Source: Puccinia triticina
Taxonomy: Eukaryota; Basidiomycota; Pucciniomycetes; Pucciniales; Pucciniaceae
Direction: 5' to 3'
Assembly: GCF_026914185.1 (NCBI RefSeq)
Contig: NC_070572.1
Coordinates: 1,116,001-1,180,000 of the forward strand
DNA length: 64,000 nucleotides
The translations under genes and the position numbers were made by a program. The notes below the pieces were generated by a model. That model was not told the origin of the DNA. It did no database searches and saw nothing but the letters and a program-made list of their open reading frames with translations. Positions 32,058 through 42,307 of the stretch are shown here, in pieces. Each line of letters opens with the position of its first letter. The stretch's first letter is position 1.

Positions 32058-32910
32058 CTACCCCTTGCCATTCAGCACCATTATCGTGATGCAAAGTGCA
32101 AGCACTGCCCATAAACTCCCAAAGAGACACCAAGCTTTTCTTTTACTCATTTGGTTTTCCTGTGTGGAGGGGGTAGTCCTGTTTTGCCGCTGGGTAGTTA
32201 CAGATTTTATGTTGTGTTGACGCTGTCCATGGACATCCTGTGAGATTGCGTTGCGGTTTGGTGCTGAGGGAGTAAAGGGCTGTCGACAAAGGGGACAGGT
32301 ATGGGTCCCTATGTTTTCCCATCCTTGAATACAGTTATCACAAAATATGTGGTGGCATGTATCAAGTTCTCTTTTTTTAGATGAGGGCTTCTCCAAGCAA
32401 ACCGCGCAAACGTCTATATCTTGACCGCTTTTCTTCAGAGATCCTCCTTCATTCTTCAAATCAATGGTGATTACAGTGTCAGAGGAGACGCCATGGGAGC
32501 TCTCAACAGTGGTTGGTTTGCAACTGGACATTCCTGGGGCTTTCTCACAAGAACAGCTTTCATCTTGAAAAATTGGGATGGTTGCATCAAACTGCTCAAA
32601 CCATTGGAGATTTCAGCCTCAAAATCATTGGCATGAGCTAAATATTATATCTCAAAAAATTCTTACAGTGGGAGGTGGTCTGTTTTCCAGATTTGATTGG
32701 GGTTGAAGTACATTGGATACACCAATGGGATCTGCACCTTGCGCTGCACCATGGAGCTGCGCAGTGTCAACTATGTGGTCATGTTGCAAGGTATTTCCAA
32801 TGAGCTAGAGATAAAACCATTAGGTGTGAGCTTTTGAAGTTGTGTCATTTTCTACTATCATCAGGAGTTGAAGAATGCTTAACTATGAGGAATAGTACCC
32901 AGACAGCCAT
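32058..32910 (-). CDS. Signal-peptide/RING/TM family member 3 (putative E3 ligase)
   Basis: Three exons join in phase: 32,884-32,910 (MAVWVLFLI), 32,667-32,804 (LIGNTLQHDHIVDTA..PPPT) and 32,058-32,591 (FDATIPIFQDESC..), giving 232 residues. Introns are GTTAAG..CTCTAG (79 nt) and GTAAGA..GAGCAG (75 nt). A signal peptide spans the first splice. A C3HC4 RING lies at residues 117-157 with spacing C-x2-C-x13-C-x-H-x2-C-x2-C-x11-C-x2-C, all eight ligands present. One hydrophobic segment (about 208-228, AWCLFGSLWAVLALCITIMV) is followed by NGKG. RING proteins of this kind act as E3 ubiquitin ligases at membranes; the substrate is unknown. If the signal peptide is cleaved as usual, the RING would face the lumen, which is odd and leaves the topology open. 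Confidence 0.65.
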
Positions 32911-33660
32911 TATGAAAGAGGTACAAATATTCACTTGAAAAATATGAAGGTTGGGGTAAGGGGTGGAAGCAGCACCTGTATACTTTGTCTTGCGTCTTGG
33001 AGCTAGCTTATTTCTATGAAGTTCTGCTTGGCAGGTTATGTTTGATGAGTTGGAAATTATTTTGTAAGATATACGCTTTGGAAATTGTATGAAAATTTGA
33101 TCAAATTTTTTCAAAAATTAGTTAATTGAAGAGTGTATAAATGAGGGTCATGGTGGGATGGCAGCAGCATCAATTTTAAGAAACAATTGATTCCTATTAA
33201 GACGTACTTGGCCCAGGTAATTAGATATCTTGCTTATGTTGTCAATGAGATGTTTTGTCAGACTGAGCCTTTGAATACAGAACATCCAATTTAAAACCTC
33301 CCTGCAGATTAATATTGATGCACTCAAAGTTTGAACAAAGCCAAGTGTATGGTGATCACTCCTGGTGCCACTTCAGCTGAAACCCCAAGACTGCAGCTCA
33401 ATGAACTCAGTAAAACAGCAGAGAGAATTGTCTTACCCACAGCCTTATTGCATCCTGCAACAGCTGGGGGATAAACTCTGAAACCTTTCCTACCCTTGCA
33501 GTTCACAAACGTTATTGATCACACACTCAAAGATGGCATTCATCAAGATTTCAAAGAGGGTATTAATCACAATGTCAAAGATGGTATTTATCACAATGCA
33601 GGTTATGATTTTACGTAAAAAAATCTCATGCAATTTTGAATACCATAACTTATGTAGTGG
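32911..33660. other. No gene seen; upstream region of the RING gene
   Basis: 32,950-33,020 resembles the upstream regions of the two other family members, with GCAGCACCTGTATACTTTG. The remainder is AT-rich, with short imperfect repeats of ATTNATCACAATGTCAAAGATGG near 33,530-33,600. Confidence 0.4.
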
Positions 33661-33950
33661 TGGATGTGGGCATACTTGGTACGCCTTATTTCTCCGGGAC
33701 ATGCACTTGGTAAGTTGCTTGGTGGACTGTTTGGCTGGGAGGAAGGGCGCTGTTGGGTTCCACATGGTGGGATTTTGGGGCGGGGCGGGGCCTGGAATGA
33801 GGCGGATTGGCCCGTTCTTGGCACCGTTCTTGGAGACAAAGAACTTGTTGCAAGAAACAGTCTCATGAATGCGCAAGCCTTTTATGCTTTGTGTTCTAAT
33901 TGATTTGTGCATGCATAAATTCATAAACCCTTTTCTGCAGGACACACCAG
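33660..33950. repeat. Second copy of a 300-bp segment, empty site of the MULE insertion
   Basis: GATGTGGGCATACTTGGTA, TATTTCTCCGGGACATGCAC and GGCTGGGAGGAAGGGCG match 30,006-30,097, and the following part matches 31,358-31,530. Here the two halves are contiguous at about 33,741-33,750, so this is the uninterrupted paralogue of the site hit by the MULE-type element. Confidence 0.75.
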
Positions 33951-33954
33951 GAAA

Positions 33955-34432
33955 ATAAAATAGGGGGATATTGAATTTTACAAAGTGTTTTTTACAAGTT
34001 ACAAGGCCCTGTAAAAAATACCTTTGTAAAAGTACACATTAAGGGGGGTCATGTGTAATTTTACAATGTGTTGGCTAGGTTCCCACCTTGTAATGTAAAA
34101 GCAACCTTGTAAAATTATACCTGACGTCTTCCATGTGGAATTTTACTTGGTATTTTTTTACAAAGTGCCACCTTGTGAAAAAAGTACCTTGCAAAATTGC
34201 ATATTTGCAGCAAAAACATGAATTTTACAAGGGAAATTTTGGGGAAGCAGTACACCATGCAAAACATACCTTGTGAAAATCAATAATAATGGCAAGCAGG
34301 TTTGAAATTACAATGTGTTGTGTAAATTTTACAAGGTGGTTTTGGTATACTGCACAAAATCTACCTTGTAAAAATCAATAAAAGTGGTTACAAAGCTCAA
34401 ATTTACAAGTTGCTGTGAGAAATTTACAAGGC

Positions 34433-34468
<36 letters not shown>

Positions 34469-35930
34469 AGCCCACTACTACCAACTGCACTTGGAAAATA
34501 TGAACTTCTGCTGGAATTATGAAGTTTCTGGGAGTCATGAATCACCATATAACCCTTGGTCAAGGTTTAATTCAGTGGAGGGAATTTTCTTATTGCTCCT
34601 GGAGTCCTGCACCTTCAATAATTTTGTTGAAACTGCAACAGCTCAGGGTCCATTTCTCTCCCTGTCACACATCTGTCACTCCTTTTTCCTCCCTCCAGAT
34701 GAATATGCTTGTTCACCTTCTGCCCACAACTTGTCCCTCAGTTGTAATAGCTACAAAGTCTGCTCATCTGGATAATCAAAACATCATCAGCTTCAACAGT
34801 GGGCCGCTACGCTAAACTACGCTATTTTAGCCCTAAAGTTTAGCGTAGCGGCAAAAAGCGCCAACCTTTTTTGAATAGCGTTAGCGCGCTGTTAGCGCCG
34901 CTATGCTTCGCTAATTTTCAGCGGCGCTAACAGCATACCAATTTTTGTTTAGCGTTAGCCCTGCGCTACAGCCGCTACGCTACGCTACGTTTCCCTAAGG
35001 CGCTTTTAGCGGAAAAAAGGCACTTTTTTGCCGCGAAAAACGCTGTAGCGCAGCATAGCGCGCGCTCTTTTGCGCCTTGCGTGCTTAACGTTAGCGCAAT
35101 TGCGCGCATCTGCGCTAACGCTACGCTAAAAGCTAAAATAGCTTTGCATCCTTTGTGCGTAGCATTAGCGCAGATGCGCCCAATTGCACTAACGCTACGC
35201 TAAAAAATAGTGCATTTGCGCTGTGCTACGCTACGCTAACAGCTATGTTAGCGTAGCTGACCCACTGTTGTCAGCTTTCTGTGCGCTTCTCCCTGAGACC
35301 AGTGAGTCTCTTGTAGTGAGGAGCCTTTTTTCCTCCTCACAGCTAGTAGCTTGACCCCTTTCTGGGGTTTCTTCTCCTTTTCTGGGTGCCTCTGAGCTTT
35401 TCTCCTTGAGGCCTCAAACCTTCACAATCTCACTGGAGCTATCTTCCTTGAGTCCTCAACTGTTCTTTGGTTGTCATTTCAAAAACATTCAGCAGGAGTG
35501 CATACTGGACAATGTGCAGTTTGGGGAAGTCAATTTTCCAGAGGAAAAACACCCTGTCAAATCTCCACAAAACCTTGTAAATTTCAACCTGGTAGTCATT
35601 GCTATTGATTTTTGCAACACACATTTTGCTTGGTGTACTGCTTCCTCAAAATTTGTCTTGTAAAATTCAGGATTTTGCTGCAAATATGCAATTTTGCAAG
35701 GTACTTTTTTGACAAGGTGGCACTTTGTAAAAAAACACCAAGTAAAATTCCACATGGAAGAATTCAGGTATAATTTTACATGGTTGCTTTTACATTACAA
35801 GGTGGGAATCTAGCCAACACTTTGTAAAATTACACATACCCCCCCTTAATTTGTACTTTTACAAATAAATTTTTTACAGGGCCTTGTACCTTGTAAAAAA
35901 CACTTTGTAAAATTCACCCACCCCATAAAA
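33955..35930. mobile_element. 2-kb foldback element built from TTACAAGG/CCTTGTAA words
   Basis: The left arm (33,955 to about 34,440) and right arm (about 35,510-35,930) are inverted copies. They share ACAAGGCCCTGTAAAAAAT-type, ACATTAAGGGGGG, CATGTGGAATTTTACTTGG and CACCTTGTAATGTAAAAGCA segments. The short words TTTTACAAAG and CCTTGTAAAA recur many times in both arms. A poly-T run (about 34,435-34,463) follows the left arm. A younger TAGCG element is inserted in the middle. No coding content. Confidence 0.75.
34794..35270. mobile_element. TAGCG-word foldback element with TIRs and 7-bp target duplication
   Basis: The body of about 450 bp consists almost only of variants of GCTAACGCTACGCTA and TAGCGTAGCG in both orientations. 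The tips are CAACAGTGGG (34,794-34,803) and CCCACTGTTG (35,261-35,270). TCAGCTT occurs directly outside both tips (34,787-34,793 and 35,271-35,277). It is therefore an inserted element, nested in the TTACAAGG foldback. It has no coding capacity. Confidence 0.85.
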
Positions 35931-36058
35931 TAGTCAGTTGATGACAAGTGACATCACACCAGCTCCAGCCAGCTACCCACCATCTATCCAATATCCCTTA
36001 AGGGAGTGCTGCCAAGCTGTGCTAGAGAGTGCAACAGCCTCCTCTCACCAAAGACATG

Positions 36059-37156
36059 CACCAGGGGAGATATGTTCCCACTCCCCAGGGAGTGCCAGAG
36101 CTGAATTTTATGTGAGTTTTGGTAGGATGTGAGCCTGATGTAGATTAGTAACTCATCCCCAAAATAGTAAATTGGATGGAGAAGTTAGTGAAAAGTCAGT
36201 CACAATTGATTTGGAAGTCAACACAATGTTGTGTAGAATTCTTTTGTTTTCTATGTACAACTGTAGGAAGAAATATGATGAAATGATATTTCACCAAAGT
36301 CCAACTCATCAATTGCTCCTGCTTACTGATTTTTAAGGATAGCAAAGCAAAATTCCCATTCTCAAAAGTAATTCCTCCAAAAAAATGGGTTTCTTGTAAT
36401 TCACATTATATGCCCTGATGTACAAAATTAAACTAAAAGTCGACTTGGTATTATTGGGTTTAGATTTTTGGAATGTGGTAATGTTGCAGTCATTGAAATT
36501 GAAACCCATTTTCTTGGAAATGCGGGAATTAATTTGAATTTGGCTGATAAAAATGACAAAAAACTGTTTTAATAGGGTGAAAGTCTGAGTTAAGTCAAGG
36601 TTGGATTGCGGTGCCAATTCACTTTGGCCATATATCCTGTCCTCCTCACAAAAATGATCTAGTGAATTTTGTATTTTTTTGCTTTTCAAAATTCACATGT
36701 GCACATGCAAGTTAACCTTTTTGCACTTTGCTAATAGTCACCCTGATGTGCGCGCGTACATTGAGGTGGAAATATCACAGGATGGGCCTTTCACAGCCAC
36801 ATGAAAAGTAAAAAATTTGTTTTGAGACACCAATTGTCCCCCTGATGTACGCGAGTACATGAGGGGGAAAAAATCACAGGCTGGGCCTTTCACATCTCCA
36901 TGGAAAGGACACACTGGTCATGGAGCCAAGAAAGGACTATATTCTGTATGAGTTCTGGATGAATTATAGATGAGTTCTGGATGATTTTTTGGCAATTTAT
37001 GGTTTATTTCAGGATGATTTCCAACTGATTTCCACGCTGACTTCCAGTCTTTTTCATACCTATTCAATATTGCTTTACCAAAGGCCTCCAGCACAGTTAT
37101 GGAAAAAAGTTACGGTAAGGCACTCCCTGGGGAGTGGGAACATATCTCCCCTGGTG
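36059..37156. mobile_element. CACTA-like (CMC) non-autonomous element
   Basis: A 38-bp perfect terminal inverted repeat starts CACCAGGGGAGATATGTTCC at the left and ends with its inverse at 37,156. ATG is duplicated on both sides (36,056-36,058; 37,157-37,159). A CACNA tip with a 3-bp target duplication is the CACTA/EnSpm signature. It has split a repeat whose uninterrupted form is seen in reverse at 20.73-20.77 kb. Inside, two direct copies of a 70-bp block (about 36,742 and 36,840) each carry a palindrome such as TGATGTACGCGAGTACAT. No transposase frame. Confidence 0.8.
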
Positions 37157-37876
37157 ATGTGGAGGGCTCCTGGATTAGACAAGTTTAATAAAGCCACAAT
37201 TTTTTAGACTTCCCTCTGGAAAGTCAAGTTTCTTTAAAGGGAAACCTATGTGGTTTGTTTCTTACAAAAACCACAGAAAAAGAAGGATATGATGCAGCAG
37301 AATCCTTTGGTTGATGATGTCAAGATATGTGCAGACCTGTGAACAAAGATTGGGCAAAAGCAAGCAAAAAGAGAGAGTAATAAAGAGACACAGAGTTTTA
37401 CCTCTGAGATAGTCAAGGTTCAGTGAAAGAGTGATACTAATTACAGTCAATATCCTAGGCACCTGTGACGGTAGGTATACTGGGAGCGTGGTATCCTCTT
37501 TGATGGTGATCCTGGGCTATCTGGGGGTGTGATTCTGGGTGTGTGAAGTCTGTAGATCCTCCTCAGGCAAGGGAGAACCTGGCTTCAAAATTTTTCACAG
37601 TTTGCTTATGTAATTACATATGTATATGTGGTTTGGCGCGCCTGGTTGCGCTTACACGTCACAACTGCGCATGCGCGCTGCAACTCAAGAACTCAGGGAA
37701 GGAGTGAAGTTACAAAGAAATGGTAAGTTGTAACTAGGGTTAAAATTGCATCAGAAAACAGAATATGAAGTCAAAATAAGTGTAACTCTTAAGATTAAAA
37801 GGATAAGAAGTAATTCATATGTAAAATGGTAGAAAAGGCAGACTTTAGGTCAGCTGCGCTGACTCTAAGGCTGACA
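37157..37876. repeat. Long-terminal-type repeat ending GGCTGACA
   Basis: It carries the blocks AACCTATGTGGTTTGTTTC, GTGACGGTAGGTATACTGGG and GCGCATGCGCGC in one orientation and ends ..ACTCTAAGGCTGACA, matching the right end of the DIRS-like element (20.0-20.41 kb). The left part is at 35,985-36,055, cut off by the CACTA-like insertion. Likely a lone terminal repeat of that retroelement family. Confidence 0.6.
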
Positions 37877-39656
37877 GAGAATTTTGAAATGGACCCGGGT
37901 ACTGATTGCACTGCTGGTACCTACCCGCGTTTTTTTTCCAAAAAGCCAGAACCCAACACCTGGTGTCAACAATGGTGAAAGCATTGGTCTGTGGATTGTG
38001 CAGAGCATTTTTGTCCCGCTGTGTTTTTCTGCTCTGTAGTGCAAGGGCTGCTTGTTGGTGGTGGAGCAAAAAATACATTCCAGTAGCGTGCTAATGCAGC
38101 AGCACTCTACTACAAACTCAACAAAACCCTTCAGAATTTGGGGTGAAATCGCGAAGCAAGCCTCTGTCAGGAGGGACTTACCCCTTAGCTCCCCAAACTT
38201 GCGCACCAAGAATGGATTTTCAAGGTAGTGGGTTTATTTTTTCTACAGCTCACCTACCACATCCAATCCTTTTATATTAGCTCAATGGAAGGCTTCCCTT
38301 TGGTTCTGTAGCCCCCTACAGAGCCAGATCTGCAGCCTGTAGTGCAGATTTTTATGGGGAAATCTAGTCCCAGAGGCTGCAGATATCACTTTGTAGCCCC
38401 CTACAGATTTGAGGGGGAGTCTTCCAATGTCATCGGAACATGCTGCAGAAAAGAGTAAAAAAATTCACATCTCCCTTGATCCCCTCTACATTCTGGTGGA
38501 GAGCAAACTGTGGAAACTGAGTTGGTGAGCACAGACCCTCTCTATACAAAATCCTCATTTTGGGTGTATTTAAAGATTTTTTTGGATTGGGAGGAACATT
38601 GTGAAGTTACCCAAATTCTGTAGGTTGGATAACAAGCTAGTCTTTCACCTAAGTAGTTTTATTCCAAATAAAGTTATGGAAGAAAGGAATTATAGAAGTT
38701 TGAAAACTCCTGCCACCTAAATTTAGAATCTTGCCCCCGCAAAAGGGGGCAATACAGCGCGAGTCCCTCCTGCCAAGGGCTGTTGAAGGCTCGCTTTGCA
38801 AAACACACGCCCGCAGCAGCGAGGGACTTCGTTGAGTTCAGTTCTACTAGAGCTGGAGCGCTATGTGTCAGCGCAGGAAGTGCGCTTGGTGCTAAAGTAG
38901 CGCAACAATAGCGCAAGATAGCGCAGTCATGACCGGTTTTTGCAAGCAGTAAAATTCGGGCCCTGGGGAGGCTCTAAAGTCGTGGGTGAAAGTTGAGAAC
39001 AATCAATGCCTAGCTTATCACAATCCCCTTGTTTCACTAGCTTAGCACAATCCCCTCGTTTCAGGGGCCGGAGGACCCGGCGCGCCAAAGGCGCCTCGCG
39101 AAGCGAGCCTCTGAAAGAGGCTTCAGAGGCTCACGCCAGCCCAGGCGGTACGGCCCTCCGAAGCGAGTGTTCAGTTAGAATCAATGCTAGGTAGACGACA
39201 CAGCAGTTGATGCTGCGACCGGCTTTCGATGTGACAAGAGATCTCCAAACACGTAACAGTCGACCAAGAAACATGCTCCAATATTTCATGATCATCAACT
39301 TGGCATGTCTTTTCAAAAGAAACCCATCAACATGTCAAAATTTGAATACAATAGAGAATGGATAAATTAATTAAGCCTATATTTCCATGAGAAGAATACG
39401 GTAATACTATGAAGTCAAAACTCTGTCAATTTGCTGCTATCAGAGGTGGGGGAAGTAGTATTATGTTTTAGTTTTTATACATAGCTGCAGCCCACTTCAT
39501 CTTCAGGCCGAGTTGGAAAACAAGTATAATGAAACAAGCCTTATAACGTGCTCTTTTTACGCAGCGTGATACTCAAGTCGACCCAGTGGGCCCCTGCGCC
39601 TCATCGGGCCTTTCAGAAACGCTACAGGACGTAGAACATTAAATCGACCGCAAGTC
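37877..39656. other. No gene seen; decayed small elements
   Basis: About 38,115-38,841 has MULE-like ends (AACTCAACAAAACCC on the left against GGGACTTCGTTGAGTT on the right) and may be a decayed relative of the 6,812 element. Nested inside is a foldback at about 38,284-38,430 with TGTAGCCCCCTACAG in both halves. GC-rich hairpins (GGCGCCTCGCGAAGCGAGCC) lie at about 39,083-39,110. Nothing coding is recognisable. Confidence 0.4.
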
Positions 39657-39994
39657 CTATTCAAGCTCTTCCTCGTCCGAGATCCTCATTCTGACCAGTG
39701 ACGGGATAGCTTCGAAGTTTTCTAGTCGCAAACTGCAGTCATCAACCTTCCAGTTCTCTACTAATCGAGCAGTTTGTCAAAACATAGATAGACAAAGCAC
39801 GCAAAAGTTGCGGTTAATAGCAACTCGGCATTCTTTCCAGCCCGATTTCCCTCATAACAGCCTCCTTTCTCGTGTTCTTTCACAGAGATATAACCAACTT
39901 GTGGATTCAATCCGATGACTTGATAGCTTCTTCCCTCAATCCTATAGGAAAAGGCACTAAAACATCTTGTCTGATTGTGCCTTGAATCCAGCAT
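39657..39994 (-). CDS. Candidate spliced gene, unrecognised
   Basis: From the ATG at 39,994 the frame reads MLDSRHNQTRCFSAFSYRIE and continues 77 codons. Another frame near the 3' end reads RLVENWKVDDCSLRLENFEA and ends DEEELE with a stop at 39,657-39,659. An intron between them is likely: a branch-like CTATTAAC, then acceptors near CGATTAG or TAGTAGAG; the donor could be GTTGGT or GTGAAA, so I leave the junction open. It is divergently arranged with the gene at 40,173, with 178 bp between start codons. I do not recognise the product. Confidence 0.35.
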
Positions 39995-40172
39995 ATAATT
40001 TCAATCTACAATCAAGTATTTGAAAATTTGAAAATGTTTTTTCAATCAATTCTTCACCTAATAGTTAAGCCCGGTCTCTCCGCTTTATCTATCAACAAAA
40101 TAGTACAGTTGGGGGAATTTTGGACTGACAGCCTATCATCATCTTTAATAGCTTTTCGGAGGATATGGTGCC

Positions 40173-40990
40173 ATGGATTCACTCAATAATGCACCTAAAA
40201 ATGAGAGATCCTGGCAAGATCCCACTGCCGGATGCGAAGCACTATCTTCCTTCAAGTTAACCCAGTCAACTGAGGGAGGCAAAGTTATCCAGTCTTCCAT
40301 GGAAAAATCAGTTTTCATTGACCCAAAGCATTCAATTCTGGACGGGGATCACAGCTCACTTCTCTCGGTGAGTTATCTATGAAAATTAAATCTTGGAAAC
40401 AATTACTGTGAAACATGTTGTTAAATTTTATTTGTGATTGTTTGTGGTCTCAGAGAAAGGGATTTAACTCACCAAACACTGGGCTTTGCAATAGGAAAAT
40501 AAAGTACAATACAAGGACCCCCACAATCCACTCTAAATTAAGAAGCACATACTCTTCTCCAGAAATATATTCCAAACAAATACTAGAGCAGGAAACATCT
40601 TGTGATGCAGAAAGAGGAAAGAAAGAGGCAGGGCATCAAAATTTTCAACACAAATTAAAAACAAGTGACAACAATGTCAACAGCTTCTATCTCAACACAG
40701 GTGAGCACCAAAATTTTGGCCTCCAAGTACATCCACAGCGTAATTATGAAAGAGCAAACAACCCTACTTACCATTCTCAACACAAAAAAATTGTGATTTG
40801 ACAAACAGGAAGTGTTAATTCTATCTTTGGTACTCAAACACAAGCAAATCATGTTGCAGATGAATCAGATAAAGTTGAGCTAGATGCTTTAGAAAACTTG
40901 AGAAGTATAAAATCATTGTTATTCTACATGTTTATCTTAACAAATCTTCTCATGGCCCTTATGTTGTACCTTTTAGTCAGGCTTGCCTGA
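40173..40990 (+). CDS. Three-exon gene, tail-anchored membrane protein of unknown function
   Basis: Exons 40,173-40,367, 40,454-40,700 and 40,809-40,990 join in phase to 207 residues. Splice sites are consensus: GTGAGT..TCTCAG (86 nt) and GTGAGC..AAACAG (108 nt). The protein starts MDSLNNAPKNERSWQDP and is polar and Ser/Asn/Lys-rich, without a signal peptide. An acidic helix-like stretch (DESDKVELDALENL) precedes a single hydrophobic segment at about 183-204 (SLLFYMFILTNLLMALMLYL) and a four-residue tail ending RLA. This is the layout of tail-anchored proteins, inserted after translation into ER or mitochondrial outer membrane. No family recognised. It is the cleanest single-copy gene in the window. 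Confidence 0.7.
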
Positions 40991-41124
40991 GACAAACTTG
41001 AATGTATCACATTGAACAATATCAAGAGAAAATACTTGTGATTTTTTTTGTGTTTACCTGTCCAAAATATCTTATTTCTGAACATCTTTGTAAAAAAAAT
41101 AATCTGTTTTTACCACCTGAAATT

Positions 41125-41803
41125 CCAGGATTTTGGACACCTGCACCCAGGACCCATAGGCAGTTACTTGGGTGCCAAGGGTAGGTACCTGCAGCCTGCA
41201 GGCGGGTGCTTTGGCTTTTTTTATATGAAATAATAGATTGGTGTACACATTTGAGGGCAAAAAACCAGCAGTTAACTGGACCAGGTGCCTGCCATAAACC
41301 CATGCATTATAGCTGGTCCAAAATGCATATTTATATCTACACATGAATTTGTGTATGGATACCAGCCCACCAAGAGGAATCCCCCTTGACAAGCTGGTGT
41401 ATGTATACCATCCTGCTGAGAGTAATCATATCAATAAAAAAAGATTGCTGAGGGGGATTCCACTCAAAGAGGTGGTATACATATTTCAGCTCACCAAGAG
41501 AGATTCCACTTGGCAGACTTTTATAAAACATAAACCACTTCACCACACCAGGCTGCTATACATGCACCAGCTTTCCAAGAAGGATTAATCTTGATGGGCT
41601 GGTATAATCAGAGAAGATCTCTGGGAGGGATTCCTTGCTTAATTGGTGGCAAAAAAAAAAAAAAAAAAAAAACTCTACATCTACATGTACCTGCCTACTG
41701 CCACCCTTCATGTGGGTGTGGTTGTGGATGTCTAGATTCTTGAATTTTTTGGGAAGGTACCCGCACCCCTTTTGGGTACCCAGGTATTAAGTGCCATCTC
41801 TAA
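41125..41803. mobile_element. Composite GGTACC / CTGGTGTATG element, old copy
   Basis: GGTACC-type words at 41,140-41,215 and 41,690-41,790 flank a diverged array (41,340-41,640) of GCTGGTGTATGTATACCA and AGAGGAATCCCTCTTGG-type words. The right end GTGCCATCTCTA (41,791-41,802) equals the right end of the younger element at 43,197. A poly-A run (about 41,650-41,670) lies inside. The left tip is not clear. Confidence 0.55.
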
Positions 41804-42307
41804 CATTTATCCAACAAGGGAGAGGCTGATTCACTCAGTTAAAACCTTGGCCTATAGATATTTAAGAAATATTTTTTTCTCAATCCTTTTTAGGGTCACC
41901 AAAGTGCAATCGTGTGATAGATTTTACAGGACCAAAAGATGTACAAGATCATGGAGAAACATTTCCTATTTTTCTTGAATTTCTAGGGCCTTGAGTTTCA
42001 CTTTCCTTCCTCTTTCTCTATTCCATTTAATATTCCTCATCTGCTTCCCACAGGACCCCAAACATTCTACTGTACAGAGTCCCAATTTTAAATTCAAGGA
42101 GATTTATTCAGGATAAACACCAGGGGGGAATGTGTCGCACTTCCTACAGAGTGCCACACCGTAATTCCATCAGACCCAGGGACTGAAGTCATGGTACAGT
42201 TAACCATAACTCTTGTGTAACTTTTTACTGTATCCCAACAGCAACTGTAGTCTAATGTATGAAAAACTGATCTGTTGATCAGATGTTGAATTAGTGATCA
42301 GTTGGAG

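Larger units (their letters stand above)
21185..37952. repeat. Segmental duplication, copy 1 (window part)
   Basis: Every feature from 21,185 to 37,952 is found again in the same order and orientation at 45,660-64,000 with a few differences per kilobase by eye. The offset is 24,475 up to the minisatellite, then 26,046-26,055 with small indels. The second copy is cut by the window edge, so the right limit is unknown. If the duplication is tandem, copy 1 ends at 45,659. Confidence 0.95.
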
